Shown: piece after piece, positions 33,516-43,081 of the stretch
How positions within the stretch are numbered: the stretch's first letter is position 1
Layout: each line of letters starts with the position of its first letter
DNA from: Oscillatoria sp. FACHB-1407
Lineage (GTDB): Bacteria; Cyanobacteriota; Cyanobacteriia; Elainellales; Elainellaceae
Length of the DNA stretch: 64,000 nt
Direction: 5' to 3'
Assembly (NCBI RefSeq): GCF_014697545.1
Contig: NZ_JACJSA010000023.1
Span: 1-64,000 of the forward strand
The notes under the pieces: generated by a model
Database searches by the model: none
What the model was told of the DNA's origin: nothing
The model's input: only the letters and a program-made list of their open reading frames with translations
Program-made: the position numbers and the translations under genes

Positions 33516-34589
33516 TTAGCTCAAAGCTGCAACAGAAACACGAGCCGCGATTTGTTGAGCGATCGCCATCAGTGCTTTAGCTGAAGCTGACTCTGGGTTA
33601 TCGATGACGATAGGGATGCCGCGATCGCCTCCCTGCCGCACTGGAATCTCCAACGGCACACAGCCCAATAACGGCAGACCCAACTCGGTCGAGGTCTTTT
33701 CACCCCCACCAGAGCCAAAAATGTCGTACTGCTTATCGGGCATATCCGGTGGCACAAAATAGCTCATGTTCTCCACAATTCCCAGAATCGGCACTTGCAT
33801 CTGTTGAAACATACGCAAGCCGCGACGCGCGTCCAGGAGAGAAACGGTTTGAGGTGTGGTGACGATTACCGCACCTGCCATCGGCACTGCCTGAGCCAGC
33901 GTCAGTTGAGCATCGCCTGTGCCAGGAGGCATATCTACGATCAGGTAATCCAAATCGCCCCAGGTGACTTGATAGAGGAACTGGCGAATAATGCCATTCA
34001 GCATGGGACCGCGCCAGATCACAGGTTGGTCGGGGTCAATCAAAAATCCCATTGACACCAGCTTGACCCCATAGTTAAAGGCAGGTTCTAAGACTTCTCC
34101 GTGTGCCCCTTGTTGCACAGAAACTTTGGCATTGTCTAAGCCCAACATTGTGGGGGTGTTGGGACCATAAATATCAGCATCAATTAGCCCTACCTTGGCT
34201 CCCATTTGCGCTAGCGCAACTGCCACGTTTACAGAAACGGTGCTCTTTCCGACACCGCCTTTGCCACTGGAGATCGCCAGAATATTCTTCACACCCGCAA
34301 TCCCTGTGCGGTCAGGCAGCGATCGCTGTTGGGGAGTTTCGGCGGTTACTTCCACTTCGACCGACTCAACCCCAGCGAGGGTCTTAATCGCTCGTTCACA
34401 ATCTTCAACAATAAACTGTCGCAATGGACAGGCAGGAGTAGTCAATACGAGGGTAAAGCTGACATTGCCATCCTGAATCTTGACGTTGCGAATCATGTTC
34501 AACTCCACAAGGCTCTTGCGGAGTTCGGGGTCCTGCACCGGGCGCAACACCTCTAATACAGCACTGGCATCCAGCGTTTTTGTCACCAT
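33516..34589 (-). CDS. mrp: Mrp/NBP35-family ATPase (iron-sulfur cluster carrier)
   Basis: The 357-residue protein has an N-terminal DUF59/MIP18 domain (about 5-85, with RPVQDPELRKSLVELNMI and TTPACPLRQFI). The P-loop ATPase domain has AISSGKGGVGKSTVSVN as the deviant Walker A, DADIYGPNTP and DMPPGTGDAQLT. Members carry Fe-S clusters to target proteins. Cyanobacterial versions assist photosystem or other Fe-S assembly. No CxxC was seen in the C-terminal part, unlike eukaryotic NBP35. It is the gene upstream of rodA on the same strand, about 250 bp apart. Confidence 0.95.
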   Translation of the reverse strand: MVTKTLDASAVLEVLRPVQDPELRKSLVELNMIRNVKIQDGNVSFTLVLTTPACPLRQFIVEDCERAIKTLAGVESVEVEVTAETPQQRSLPDRTGIAGVKNILAISSGKGGVGKSTVSVNVAVALAQMGAKVGLIDADIYGPNTPTMLGLDNAKVSVQQGAHGEVLEPAFNYGVKLVSMGFLIDPDQPVIWRGPMLNGIIRQFLYQVTWGDLDYLIVDMPPGTGDAQLTLAQAVPMAGAVIVTTPQTVSLLDARRGLRMFQQMQVPILGIVENMSYFVPPDMPDKQYDIFGSGGGEKTSTELGLPLLGCVPLEIPVRQGGDRGIPIVIDNPESASAKALMAIAQQIAARVSVAALS

Positions 34590-34664
34590 AACTTAGCCCT
34601 AGACAAGTAACAGGGTCATTCGTTATTCATTCTAAAGTAACAACTTGCAACACCGAGTAAAGAA

Positions 34665-34775
34665 GAGTAAGGATAAAGGCTGAAGGATGAAGGATAAAGG
34701 CTGAAGGATGAGACACCAGGATTAAAATGGACTCTTTCACTTTTATCCTTTAGCCTTTATCGTTTATCCTTCCCC
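34665..34775. repeat. Inverted pair of AT-rich heptamer arrays
   Basis: GGATAAAGGCTGAAGGATGA and further AAGGATAAAGGCTGAAGG units (34670-34712) are followed by the complementary TTTTATCCTTTAGCCTTTAT and CGTTTATCCTTCC (34739-34773). The two can form a long imperfect stem with a 25-30 base loop. It lies immediately after the 3' end of the SRPBCC gene and upstream of mrp. Confidence 0.7.
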
Positions 34776-34776
34776 A

Positions 34777-35340
34777 TCACCCCCCCCACTGATGCCCGAT
34801 CGCCACGACTAGCAAAACTCCCAACAAATCCTGGTTGGGTTTTGGCAATTTACGATCGATTGTCAGTAAGGTTTGCACTTCTTGTTCGGCGGCATGGGCT
34901 AACTCAGCGGCAACCCGTGCAGCGTAGGGGCGGATGAGTGACCAGATCAGGGGTGATAACCAACCCCGCAACGTCACTGAATAGGACACGCGAGTGCCAC
35001 ACAATGTAGACTCAACTCGATATGTGACCCGTTCTTCGATACCAGGAAGGGCTAAAATCCTGACACTGAGTAATTCTTTAGGCAACACTTTCTCAACAAA
35101 AATCCGAATTGTGATCGGAAATAGGCGTGACACCGCTTGATAAATCAACCCCGGTTTTGGTATCAACCCTTTAGGAACATTGGTACTCACCAAAAGGGGA
35201 TGCCAGGACACATCTGCCAGGTTCATCACTTTTCGCCAAAGCACATCAACCGAGGCAGAGCTGACCGCCTGAAAGGTTTCAGCCAGGGGAGGGAGCTGAA
35301 TTAAATTGCGGTGGGACAATCTAAACCAAAAGCCCAACAT
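34777..35340 (-). CDS. SRPBCC-family protein (START/polyketide cyclase fold)
   Basis: The 187-residue protein contains an SRPBCC pattern: FQAVSSASVDVLWRKVMNLADVSWHP near the start matches the strand-helix opening of the fold, followed by beta-rich IRILALPGIEERVTY and RVESTLCGTRVSYSV. The C-terminal helix (YAARVAAELAHAAEQEVQTLL) closes the ligand pocket. The SRPBCC fold binds hydrophobic ligands, and the ligand here is unknown. The ATG at 35340 is the first plausible start. The gene stands alone between repeat DNA and hemF on the other strand. Confidence 0.8.
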   Translation of the reverse strand: MLGFWFRLSHRNLIQLPPLAETFQAVSSASVDVLWRKVMNLADVSWHPLLVSTNVPKGLIPKPGLIYQAVSRLFPITIRIFVEKVLPKELLSVRILALPGIEERVTYRVESTLCGTRVSYSVTLRGWLSPLIWSLIRPYAARVAAELAHAAEQEVQTLLTIDRKLPKPNQDLLGVLLVVAIGHQWGG

Positions 35341-35686
35341 TAACTTTTTTCTCCATCACCGTTTCTACTCAATCCATCGCCAAAGCACACTCCATTGCTC
35401 TAGCTACCTCCCGCTAATGATCCGTGTGCTCAAGTCCTTCATTGTAATCCAACCCACTGAGTAAAGAGAGTCTACCTTTTGATAGTGTTGCGAAATAAAA
35501 ATATAGTTTGAAGTTCCAATTCCACAAGATTGCAACGGATTGTTAATGCCCGATCGCTCAGTTGTTTCAACTTTTTTACATTTGCTGAGTGAATGACTTC
35601 TAGGGTTCAATTCACGTTACTCTAGGATTCGTATTTAATCGCAATCATCTTTGTCTCTTCATTTGGCGATCGCTGAAGATAAAACT
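35341..35686. other. Divergent intergenic region upstream of hemF
   Basis: The 346-bp gap separates the divergent SRPBCC gene and hemF. It contains TTCAATTCACGTTACTC (35607-35623), a fragment of the dispersed element end found at 8180 and 28800, and AT-rich sequence. A stretch open to 35651 extends the hemF frame by a TTG, but the ATG at 35687 with GAAG eight bases upstream is preferred. No small gene is seen. Confidence 0.5.
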
Positions 35687-36709
35687 ATGGTGAATATTTC
35701 AACTGTTTCTACCTCTAACTATTTGCCCCCCTCTGATTCGCGGCAACGGGTCAGCGAATTCATGAAATCTATCCAGGACAAAATTTGCCAGGGATTGGAG
35801 CAAGTAGATGGGGGCGGTGTCTTTCGGGAAGACAGTTGGGAGCGTCCTGAAGGGGGCGGTGGTCGTTCACGAGTGATGCGTGACGGCAATGTGTTTGAGC
35901 AAGGTGGCGTCAACTTCTCAGAAGTGTGGGGCAAAGATTTGCCTCCCTCGATTTTGGTGCAACGCCCCGAAGCCGCAGGGCACGGGTTCTACGCTACAGG
36001 CACTTCGATGGTGCTGCATCCCCGCAACCCCTACATCCCCACGGTTCACCTGAACTATCGCTATTTTGAAGCGGGTCCTGTGTGGTGGTTTGGTGGCGGT
36101 ATCGACTTGACCCCTTACTACCCCTTTGCGGAAGACGTAGTCCATTTTCACCAAACGTTGAAACAGGCGTGCGATCGCCACCATTCTGAGTACTACCCCA
36201 CCTTCAAACTGTGGTGTGATGAGTACTTTTATCTCAAGCATCGGCAAGAACCCCGTGGCGTCGGTGGCATTTTCTTTGATTACCAGGATCATCGCAGCAA
36301 GCTTTATCACGGTCCTTCGACTACTGGAGAAGCGGCTCAACACAGCGATCGCGTTGGGGAAGTGCCACCCCGCAACTGGGAACAGATCTTTGCCTTTGTG
36401 CAAGAGTGCGGCAATGCCTTCCTGCCTGCCTACACTCCCATTGTTGAACGCCGCAAAAACCTGGAATATGGCGATCGCCAGCGTGACTTCCAACTCTACC
36501 GTCGCGGTCGCTATGTTGAGTTCAACCTGGTGTACGACCGGGGCACGATCTTCGGCTTACAGACCAACGGGCGTACAGAATCGATCTTGATGTCCCTGCC
36601 TCCAATGGTGCGGTGGGAATATTGCTATCAGCCTGAACCCAACACTCCCGAAGCAGAACTCTATGAAGTCTTTCTCAAGCCTCAGGATTGGGTGAATTGG
36701 AACGCATAG
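35687..36709 (+). CDS. hemF: Coproporphyrinogen III oxidase, oxygen-dependent
   Basis: The 340-residue protein shows the HemF signatures: [54 protein letters not shown] and [14 protein letters not shown]. It oxidatively decarboxylates coproporphyrinogen III to protoporphyrinogen IX, using oxygen, in haem and chlorophyll biosynthesis. The length is typical. It appears monocistronic and is followed by a 1.17-kb repeat-filled region. Confidence 0.97.
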   Translation: MVNISTVSTSNYLPPSDSRQRVSEFMKSIQDKICQGLEQVDGGGVFREDSWERPEGGGGRSRVMRDGNVFEQGGVNFSEVWGKDLPPSILVQRPEAAGHGFYATGTSMVLHPRNPYIPTVHLNYRYFEAGPVWWFGGGIDLTPYYPFAEDVVHFHQTLKQACDRHHSEYYPTFKLWCDEYFYLKHRQEPRGVGGIFFDYQDHRSKLYHGPSTTGEAAQHSDRVGEVPPRNWEQIFAFVQECGNAFLPAYTPIVERRKNLEYGDRQRDFQLYRRGRYVEFNLVYDRGTIFGLQTNGRTESILMSLPPMVRWEYCYQPEPNTPEAELYEVFLKPQDWVNWNA

Positions 36710-36969
36710 ATTTGAGTGCCTGACAAATCTTTTATGCTCGGCGATTGAAATCGCAGCGATAGGAGCAAGACTCGTCGATGCGGGTTATAGGGCGACCATG
36801 AAGAGAGACTCCTATAGCCGTAGTTACATCGGATGTGGCTACGGCTATACCAATTTAATTTTTGAGAGCTTCACATCCTGACCCCTCCCCTTGGCAAGGC
36901 TACCGTATACACACAAGTCCTCTCTGCCCCCTAAATCCCCCAATTCTGGGGGACTTTGAACCCTCGTCA

Positions 36970-37120
36970 AACCGCTTGACCCGACCAGGAGCACCCGGAC
37001 TTGGAACCGATGCGAAGCGCGTCCCTGGGTTAACTCAAACACCTTCTGCTAGGGGGTTTGGGGGAGGCAGTGGCGTCCCCCAATGGGGGTTTGGGGGAAA
37101 CTCCCCCAATGCCTGGTTCT
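36970..37120 (+). repeat. Dispersed repeat, inverted copy of 57525-57670
   Basis: It contains GAACCGATGCGAAGCGCGTC, AACACCTTCTGCTAGGGGGT, TTGGGGGAGGCAGTGGCGTC, CCCCAATGGGGGTTTGGGGG, and CCCCAATGCCTGGTTCTCCAA. The same blocks appear in reverse complement at 57525-57670, directly after polA. GC-rich runs suggest it can fold. Confidence 0.8.
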
Positions 37121-37459
37121 CCAATTATTTGGAAAAGAGCAGAGATCTGTATACACTGTAGCCTTGGCAAGAGGAGGTGCCGCAGGACGTTCGGCGAAGT
37201 TCAGTCGAGCCGCGGTGGGTGTGATTTGCAGCAGCCATTTCCAGAACTGGTATAAGTCCTATTCTTCTAATCCTCATCCCCAGATTCTTCAAGAGTCTGG
37301 GGATTTTTAATAAGGCGATAAACTCTTTTGCAACGTTTTTGCAATGGTGCGAGTCACACCAGTTCTCATGGGACGAATGGGGTAAGGGGAAATCAAAGTT
37401 TCAGACTTCAAGTGTGTCAGTTCTATCTCACATGAACCGTGTGAAATGCAGGTTATAAA

Positions 37460-37565
37460 TCATAACTTTGGTCAGAAAGCCTCAGGCAAAGGCAATGGCT
37501 CAAACCCGGATGCCGGAAAAGCTTCCTGACTCGCCTCCCCCATCGAATGTGGCTACGGCTATAAC
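37460..37565 (+). repeat. Dispersed repeat, inverted copy of 28813-28916
   Basis: ACTTTGGTCAGAAAGCCTCA, GGCAAAGGCAATGGCTCAAAC, AGCTTCCTGACTCGCCTCCCC and GAATGTGGCTACGGCTATAAC match the reverse complement of 28813-28916 block by block. The last block is repeated alone at 37790-37816. Confidence 0.8.
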
Positions 37566-37882
37566 TTCAAAAAAGTTCATTTTGATTACCATTAGCATTA
37601 ATAAAAGCTCAAAAATTTAATCTTTAAAGCATTTTTTGAGTTTTATCGTTGCAAAACAAAAATATTCTTAAAACAACCATTCTTCTGTGGTAAAAGCCTG
37701 AAGTTTCCATGGGTACTCTAATAGGAAAACCAACTATATAGACACCCTAATTTTTCTGCCATTTTCCCTAGTCATATAGCAACCGACACCCCATCGAATG
37801 TGGCTACGACCATATCAACTGTAATGCTCGTCAACATTGCTGTGGAGATCTAAACATCAGGCTTTGGCAAACGCTCTAAGAG

Positions 37883-40800
37883 ATGAAAGTAGGAATGAGA
37901 CTACAGCATGACCACCCATCTAATTTCCCCTGGATGCAGTATTTCAAGACGTTTCGTCTGCGGTCTTGGATACCAATCTTATTAGGAATGCTGACTACGA
38001 TCGCCGTTTTTGTTGTGTGGCAGCAGTTATTAATTCAGGAAGAACTCCAGATTAAACGGTTAGTCCAACAACAGGTTGACATTGTCGAGGTAGAACTGAC
38101 TCACGAGCTATCTGCACACGTGTCTGTTTTGCAACGTATGGCAAAACACTGGCGGGCAAGCGAGGAGACAGCGCAACCGATTTGGGAAATAGCCGCACTG
38201 AGCAACATTGAAAATTATCCTGGTCTTCGGGCGATCGCCTGGATTGATTCATCCCATCAGGTGCGATGGGCAGTGCCACCGTCAGAGCACAGAAGCCTTC
38301 AACATCTCGTTCTCAGCCAACGCTCTCATGACCACGCCACCTTAACTAGAGCGCAAAGACTGCGCCAACCGAGTTTAACGCCTGCTATCTCCCTTCCCCA
38401 TGGGGAAAAAGACTTGTTAGCCTACACGCCGATCTTTCTTGGAGAGGAGGGTGTTTCAGGAAGCGATCGCCTGGATGGGTTCATTCTGGGAGTCTTTCGT
38501 GTTGACGCATTGCTTGACCAGATCCTGCTCACGTCGCCCAACTATCACATTCAAATTTATGACAGCACAGGCTTGATCTACGGGCAGGCTGAAATACTGC
38601 CCTCTACAGCATCAAAAACCGTTGTTATTTCAGCCCATGGCATCAATTGGCAAGTTCGGGTCACACCAACCTCAGCATTAATCGACGGAGAGCGATCGCT
38701 TCTTGCAACCGTTGTCTTGTGGGGAGGATTATCCTTCGCCTGGATTCTAGTGCTGCTGATCTACCTGGGACATCAAGCGCAATGTCAAGCGCAACGAAGC
38801 CACATAATCAACCAACAGCTACAAGCTGAAATTATCAATCGGCAACAGGTTGCAGCCTGCTTACAGGCAAGTGAAGAACGTTGGCAACTGGCACTGCGCG
38901 GCAACAACGATGGGATCTGGGACTGGAACGTACAAACCAATGAGGTCTTCTTTTCAAGCCGATGGAAGGAGATGTTGGGGTTTGCTGACGATGAGATAGC
39001 CAACCATCTTGATGAGTGGGCAAAACGGGTTCACCCAGATGATTTGGGCTGGGTGATGGAGGCAATTCAAGACCACTTTGCCCAAAAAACTCCCTTCTAC
39101 ATCACAGAACACCGAGTTTTGTGTAAAGACGGTTCCTATAAGTGGATTCTCGATCGCGGTCAGGCACTCTGGGATGAAGCAGGCAACGTGATTCGCATGA
39201 CAGGCTCCCACACGGACGTGACAGAGCACAAACAAGCCGAAGTGGCGTTACGCGAAAGCGAGGCAAAATATCGTGACCTGGTAGATCATCTAAACGCAGG
39301 GTTTGTCGTCCATGCCCCTGATACCCATATCTTGCAGTGCAATTCAACTGCCTGTGAGTTGTTGGGTCTATCGATGGAGCAGATGTTAGGAAAAGTGGCG
39401 ATCGACCCCAGTTGGCGGTTTTTGCGTGAAGACGGAAGCGTAATGCCCGTCAAGGAATACCCTGTCAATCGCGTTTTAGCAACGCAGGCTCCATTCAAAA
39501 ACTATGTATTGGGCATCAGCCGAGGGACTCAGTCCTGCGTCTGGGTTTTAGTCAACGCCTTTCCAGAATTTGATGCCGATCATCGCCTGAAACAAATTAT
39601 CGTGACATTCATCGACATCAGCAAATTAAAACAGGCTGAGACAGACCTGCGAGAAATGGCGGAGGTTATGGAAAATGCATTGTCCGGTATTTCTAAATTG
39701 GGTAGTCAAGGACGTTATCTCTATGTCAATAAGGCTTATGCCGATGTCATGGGCTACCAACCAGAAGACTTGATTGGGCTGCCGTGGTATCAAACCGCCC
39801 ATGCTGAGGATCATCCCCGATTAATGACTGCCTACCAGCAAATGCTGAAAGACGGCAAAGTCGAAGTTGAAGCAAGAGGAATTCGCAAAGACGGCTCTGT
39901 TTTTTACGAACAGCTGGTGATGGTGGCTGCGCGAGATGAGCAACAAAACTTTATCGGGCACTACTGCTTCATGAAGGATATCAGCGATCGCAAGCGAGCC
40001 GAGGAAGCCCTTGAGAAAGAACTCTTGCAAAGCAAAACACTGTTTAACACCTCCATTGACGGCATTGTTGTTATTAACCCTGCCGGGGATGTTGTACAGG
40101 CTAGCTCTAGCTTCGCGCACATGCTTGGCTACACTATTGAGGAAATCCTGGCGCTGAATGTGTCTGATTGGGATGCTCAGTGGACGAAGGAAGAATTGCA
40201 GCAAATCCGAGAAGAGGATATTGTGCCCCCGGTGTTTGAAACCCGTCATCGTCGTCAAGACGGGTCACTCTACGATGTGGAGATTAGCTATAACCGGGTG
40301 GAACTAGACGGTGAAATGATGCACTTTTGCATCTGTCGAGACATTAGCGATCGCAAACGCAACGAAGCCGATCGCCGACAAGCCGAACAAGCTCTCCAAG
40401 AGAGCGAGGCACGCTTCCAAGCCTTTATGAACCACAGTCCCGCTGCTGCCTGGATCACCGATGCCAACGGCATAATCATCTACATCAGCCAGACCTACTT
40501 CAGAACCTTTCAACCCTCCTTAGACGATCTCATCGGCAAGTCTATCTTTGACGTGTATGCACCAGAGATTGCTAAAGAGTTTTTGGCAAACATTCAGACT
40601 GTTGCGCAAACACAGCAAGTGCTAGAGGCAGTTGAGCTTGCGCCCCGTCCCGACGGCAGCATGGGCAATTTCTTAGTCTACAAATTTCCCATTCCGGATG
40701 ATTCTGGGCAAATGCTCATCGGGGGTGTGGCGATCGACCTCACAGAACAATATTGCGCCAAAGAAGCGTTACGGCAGAGTGAATCGACCAAACAAGCCAT

Positions 40801-43021
40801 TATTCAAGCCATTCCCGACCTCCTGATCCGAATGCGCGCAGACGGTGGGTATGTCGAGTTTATCTCCAACAACACATTCAGTCTTATCAAGCCCGATCAC
40901 CAGAAGCAAGGCATCAGCATCCAGGAGGTCTTGCCTCAAAATCTGGTGGAACAACGGCTTCACTATACACAGCAAGCATTAACCACAAACACAACCCAAG
41001 TCTACGAGCAAGAAATCTGGATTGAAGGCAACCAGTGTTATGAGGAAGTGCGCATTGTGCCCCTCATTCAAAATGAGGTGCTCGTGATGGTGCGCAATAT
41101 CAGCGATCGCAAACAAGCCGAAATCGCCTTACAACTTAGCCAAGAACGGCTACAACTGGCACTAGACGCATCGGGAGACGGGCTATGGGATTGGAATATT
41201 GAAACCGGGGAAGTTTATCACAGTGCCTGCTATCAAGAGTTATTAGGCTATCAAGCCAATGAGTTATCCCTTGATCTGAAGGGCTGGGAGGAAACGATTT
41301 ACCCCGACGACAAAAAGCGAGTCTTGAGTTGTTTGGATGCGCATTTACAGAATACGTCGGTCAAATATACCCTCGACTATCGCGTTCGCTGCAAATCAGG
41401 TGAATGGAAATGGATCACAGATTACGGCAAGGTGGTCGCCTACAACTCACAGGGCAAGCCATCCCGGATGATTGGGGCGTATAAAGACATCAGCGATCGC
41501 AAACACAAAGAAGTTGCCCTGCGGCAAGCTATGGAGGCAGCTGAAGCCGCAAACCTGGCAAAAAGCGCCTTCCTGGCAAGCATGAGCCATGAACTCCGCA
41601 CCCCCCTCAACGTGATTTTGGGTTTTACCCAGGTGATGGCGCACGACGCCTCACTCACCCCCAATCAACGCGAAGATTTGCAGACGATTCGTCGCAGTGG
41701 TGACCACCTCCTGAGTCTGATCAACGATGTGTTAGACCTATCCAAAATTGAAGCGGGACACTTTACCCTGGACGAATCTAGCTTTGATCTCATCTCGCTG
41801 CTACATACCCTCCGCACCATGATGACCGAGCGAGCAAAGTCTAAGCGGCTTCAGCTAAAGTTTTACATTGCTTCAGAGGTGCCGCAATTCATGATTGCGG
41901 ATGAACAAAAACTGCGTCAGATTCTCCTCAATCTGCTCAGTAACGCCATTAAGTTTACGGAGCGGGGAAGTGTCATCTTACGAGTCACGGTGAAGGCATG
42001 GAAGAGCGCAGATACAGAGAAGGTCACGTCCGAAGTGCTAACCCCCAATCCCCAACCTCTCCGCTCCGTCACGCTGCAATTTGAAGTTATTGACACCGGA
42101 GTTGGCATTGCAGAAACCGAGCAACGCACCATCTTTGATGCCTTCATACAGGCAGACGCAGGTAGAAAATCGATGAGTGGCACGGGTCTGGGACTAACCA
42201 TCAGCCGCAAGTTGTTGGAATTGATGAATGGGGAGATCTCTGTTCAGAGTGTTCCAAACGTTGGCAGCAAATTTACGTTTACCGTCCCCATGTCTCCTGT
42301 CAGCGGTGTTGACGTTTTTTTGGGGCAGTGCGATCGCCTCGTGGTTGGTCTGACGGCGGGTCAACCCCACCATCGCATTCTGGTTGTGGATGACCAACCA
42401 GAAAATCGGTTGGTATTGGTTCGGTTGCTGACGCAACTGGGGTTAGACGTCCAGGAAGCCAGCAATGGACAAGACGCGATCCGGGTCTGGCAAGAGTGGC
42501 AACCTGATCTGATCTGGATGGACATCCATATGCCCAGTCTGGATGGATACGAAGCGACTAAACAGATTCGAGCGATGGAACAGGACAAAATCAGCATCAT
42601 CATCGCCCTGACCGCTCAGGCTTCTCAGAGCGATCGCACCCTTGCCCTGACCGCAGGCTGCAACGACTACATCAGCAAACCCTTTCGAGAAGAAACCCTA
42701 TTTCTCAAACTCAAAGAATATTTGGGCTTGGAGTACATCTATGCAGAACCCCATACACTCTCTCACTCCTCATCACCCGTTGCATTAGAGAGTCCAGACG
42801 AATCAAATCTGATCGATCCAACCCTGTTCGATCAATTACCAACAGATTGGCTGGGTACTCTAGAAAAAGCAGTAGTGTGTGGAGATGATCGGGCGATCGC
42901 CAACCTGGTCACCCAACTTCCCCCTGAGTTTGCCCCATTGGCTACGCAATTAGTCGAACTCGCCGATAAATTCCAGTTTGAAGATATTCTCCACCTGATT
43001 CAAAAAGAAGACTCGCTTTAA
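37883..43021 (+). CDS. Hybrid sensor histidine kinase with periplasmic sensor and seven PAS domains
   Basis: The 1712-residue protein has a membrane helix at 29-50, an extracytoplasmic CHASE-like sensor (about 55-265) and a second helix at about 270-292. Seven PAS domains then start near residues 331, 453, 586, 709, 832, 960 and 1080, most ending in DISDRKxAE. A HisKA with SHELRTPLN (His1236), HATPase with NLLSNAIKF, DTGVGIAE and GTGLGLTIS, and a receiver with Asp1547 (IWMDIHMP) follow. The last 70 residues form a helical tail related to those of two other kinases in the window. Autophosphorylation and phosphotransfer residues are all present. The signal is unknown. It is followed after 60 bp by the phytochrome-like kinase, so the two may be co-expressed. 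Confidence 0.95.
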   Translation: MKVGMRLQHDHPSNFPWMQYFKTFRLRSWIPILLGMLTTIAVFVVWQQLLIQEELQIKRLVQQQVDIVEVELTHELSAHVSVLQRMAKHWRASEETAQPIWEIAALSNIENYPGLRAIAWIDSSHQVRWAVPPSEHRSLQHLVLSQRSHDHATLTRAQRLRQPSLTPAISLPHGEKDLLAYTPIFLGEEGVSGSDRLDGFILGVFRVDALLDQILLTSPNYHIQIYDSTGLIYGQAEILPSTASKTVVISAHGINWQVRVTPTSALIDGERSLLATVVLWGGLSFAWILVLLIYLGHQAQCQAQRSHIINQQLQAEIINRQQVAACLQASEERWQLALRGNNDGIWDWNVQTNEVFFSSRWKEMLGFADDEIANHLDEWAKRVHPDDLGWVMEAIQDHFAQKTPFYITEHRVLCKDGSYKWILDRGQALWDEAGNVIRMTGSHTDVTEHKQAEVALRESEAKYRDLVDHLNAGFVVHAPDTHILQCNSTACELLGLSMEQMLGKVAIDPSWRFLREDGSVMPVKEYPVNRVLATQAPFKNYVLGISRGTQSCVWVLVNAFPEFDADHRLKQIIVTFIDISKLKQAETDLREMAEVMENALSGISKLGSQGRYLYVNKAYADVMGYQPEDLIGLPWYQTAHAEDHPRLMTAYQQMLKDGKVEVEARGIRKDGSVFYEQLVMVAARDEQQNFIGHYCFMKDISDRKRAEEALEKELLQSKTLFNTSIDGIVVINPAGDVVQASSSFAHMLGYTIEEILALNVSDWDAQWTKEELQQIREEDIVPPVFETRHRRQDGSLYDVEISYNRVELDGEMMHFCICRDISDRKRNEADRRQAEQALQESEARFQAFMNHSPAAAWITDANGIIIYISQTYFRTFQPSLDDLIGKSIFDVYAPEIAKEFLANIQTVAQTQQVLEAVELAPRPDGSMGNFLVYKFPIPDDSGQMLIGGVAIDLTEQYCAKEALRQSESTKQAIIQAIPDLLIRMRADGGYVEFISNNTFSLIKPDHQKQGISIQEVLPQNLVEQRLHYTQQALTTNTTQVYEQEIWIEGNQCYEEVRIVPLIQNEVLVMVRNISDRKQAEIALQLSQERLQLALDASGDGLWDWNIETGEVYHSACYQELLGYQANELSLDLKGWEETIYPDDKKRVLSCLDAHLQNTSVKYTLDYRVRCKSGEWKWITDYGKVVAYNSQGKPSRMIGAYKDISDRKHKEVALRQAMEAAEAANLAKSAFLASMSHELRTPLNVILGFTQVMAHDASLTPNQREDLQTIRRSGDHLLSLINDVLDLSKIEAGHFTLDESSFDLISLLHTLRTMMTERAKSKRLQLKFYIASEVPQFMIADEQKLRQILLNLLSNAIKFTERGSVILRVTVKAWKSADTEKVTSEVLTPNPQPLRSVTLQFEVIDTGVGIAETEQRTIFDAFIQADAGRKSMSGTGLGLTISRKLLELMNGEISVQSVPNVGSKFTFTVPMSPVSGVDVFLGQCDRLVVGLTAGQPHHRILVVDDQPENRLVLVRLLTQLGLDVQEASNGQDAIRVWQEWQPDLIWMDIHMPSLDGYEATKQIRAMEQDKISIIIALTAQASQSDRTLALTAGCNDYISKPFREETLFLKLKEYLGLEYIYAEPHTLSHSSSPVALESPDESNLIDPTLFDQLPTDWLGTLEKAVVCGDDRAIANLVTQLPPEFAPLATQLVELADKFQFEDILHLIQKEDSL

Positions 43022-43081
43022 TATTCCTGTTGAGATTCAACGTTTCATCGTGTTTTTATCCCATCAAGTCAATTTTTTAAG

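Larger units (their letters stand above)
36710..37882. other. 1.17-kb intergenic region packed with dispersed repeats, no gene supported
   Basis: From left to right I see TAGCCGTAGTTACATCGGATGTGGCTACGGCTA as a palindromic element at 36811-36847 and CCCCTAAATCCCCCAATTCTGGGGGA at 36930-36955. There is also a copy of a repeat shared in inverted form with 57525-57670 (about 36970-37120), and an AGATTCTTCAAGAGTCT hairpin near 37282. The partner of 28813-28916 lies at 37460-37565, and a further GAATGTGGCTAC near 37797. Short open frames across 36862-37310 fall inside the repeats and are rejected as genes. The last 150 bp should hold the promoter of the following hybrid kinase. Confidence 0.75.

Noticed and set aside
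36862-37310. Several short plus-strand frames after hemF
   Set aside because: They are translations of a dispersed GC-rich repeat also present near polA, in a different frame there.
36710-37882. tRNA or rRNA gene in the long gap
   Set aside because: I searched by eye for T-loop (GGTTCRA) and acceptor pairing and found none; a tRNA search program would be decisive.
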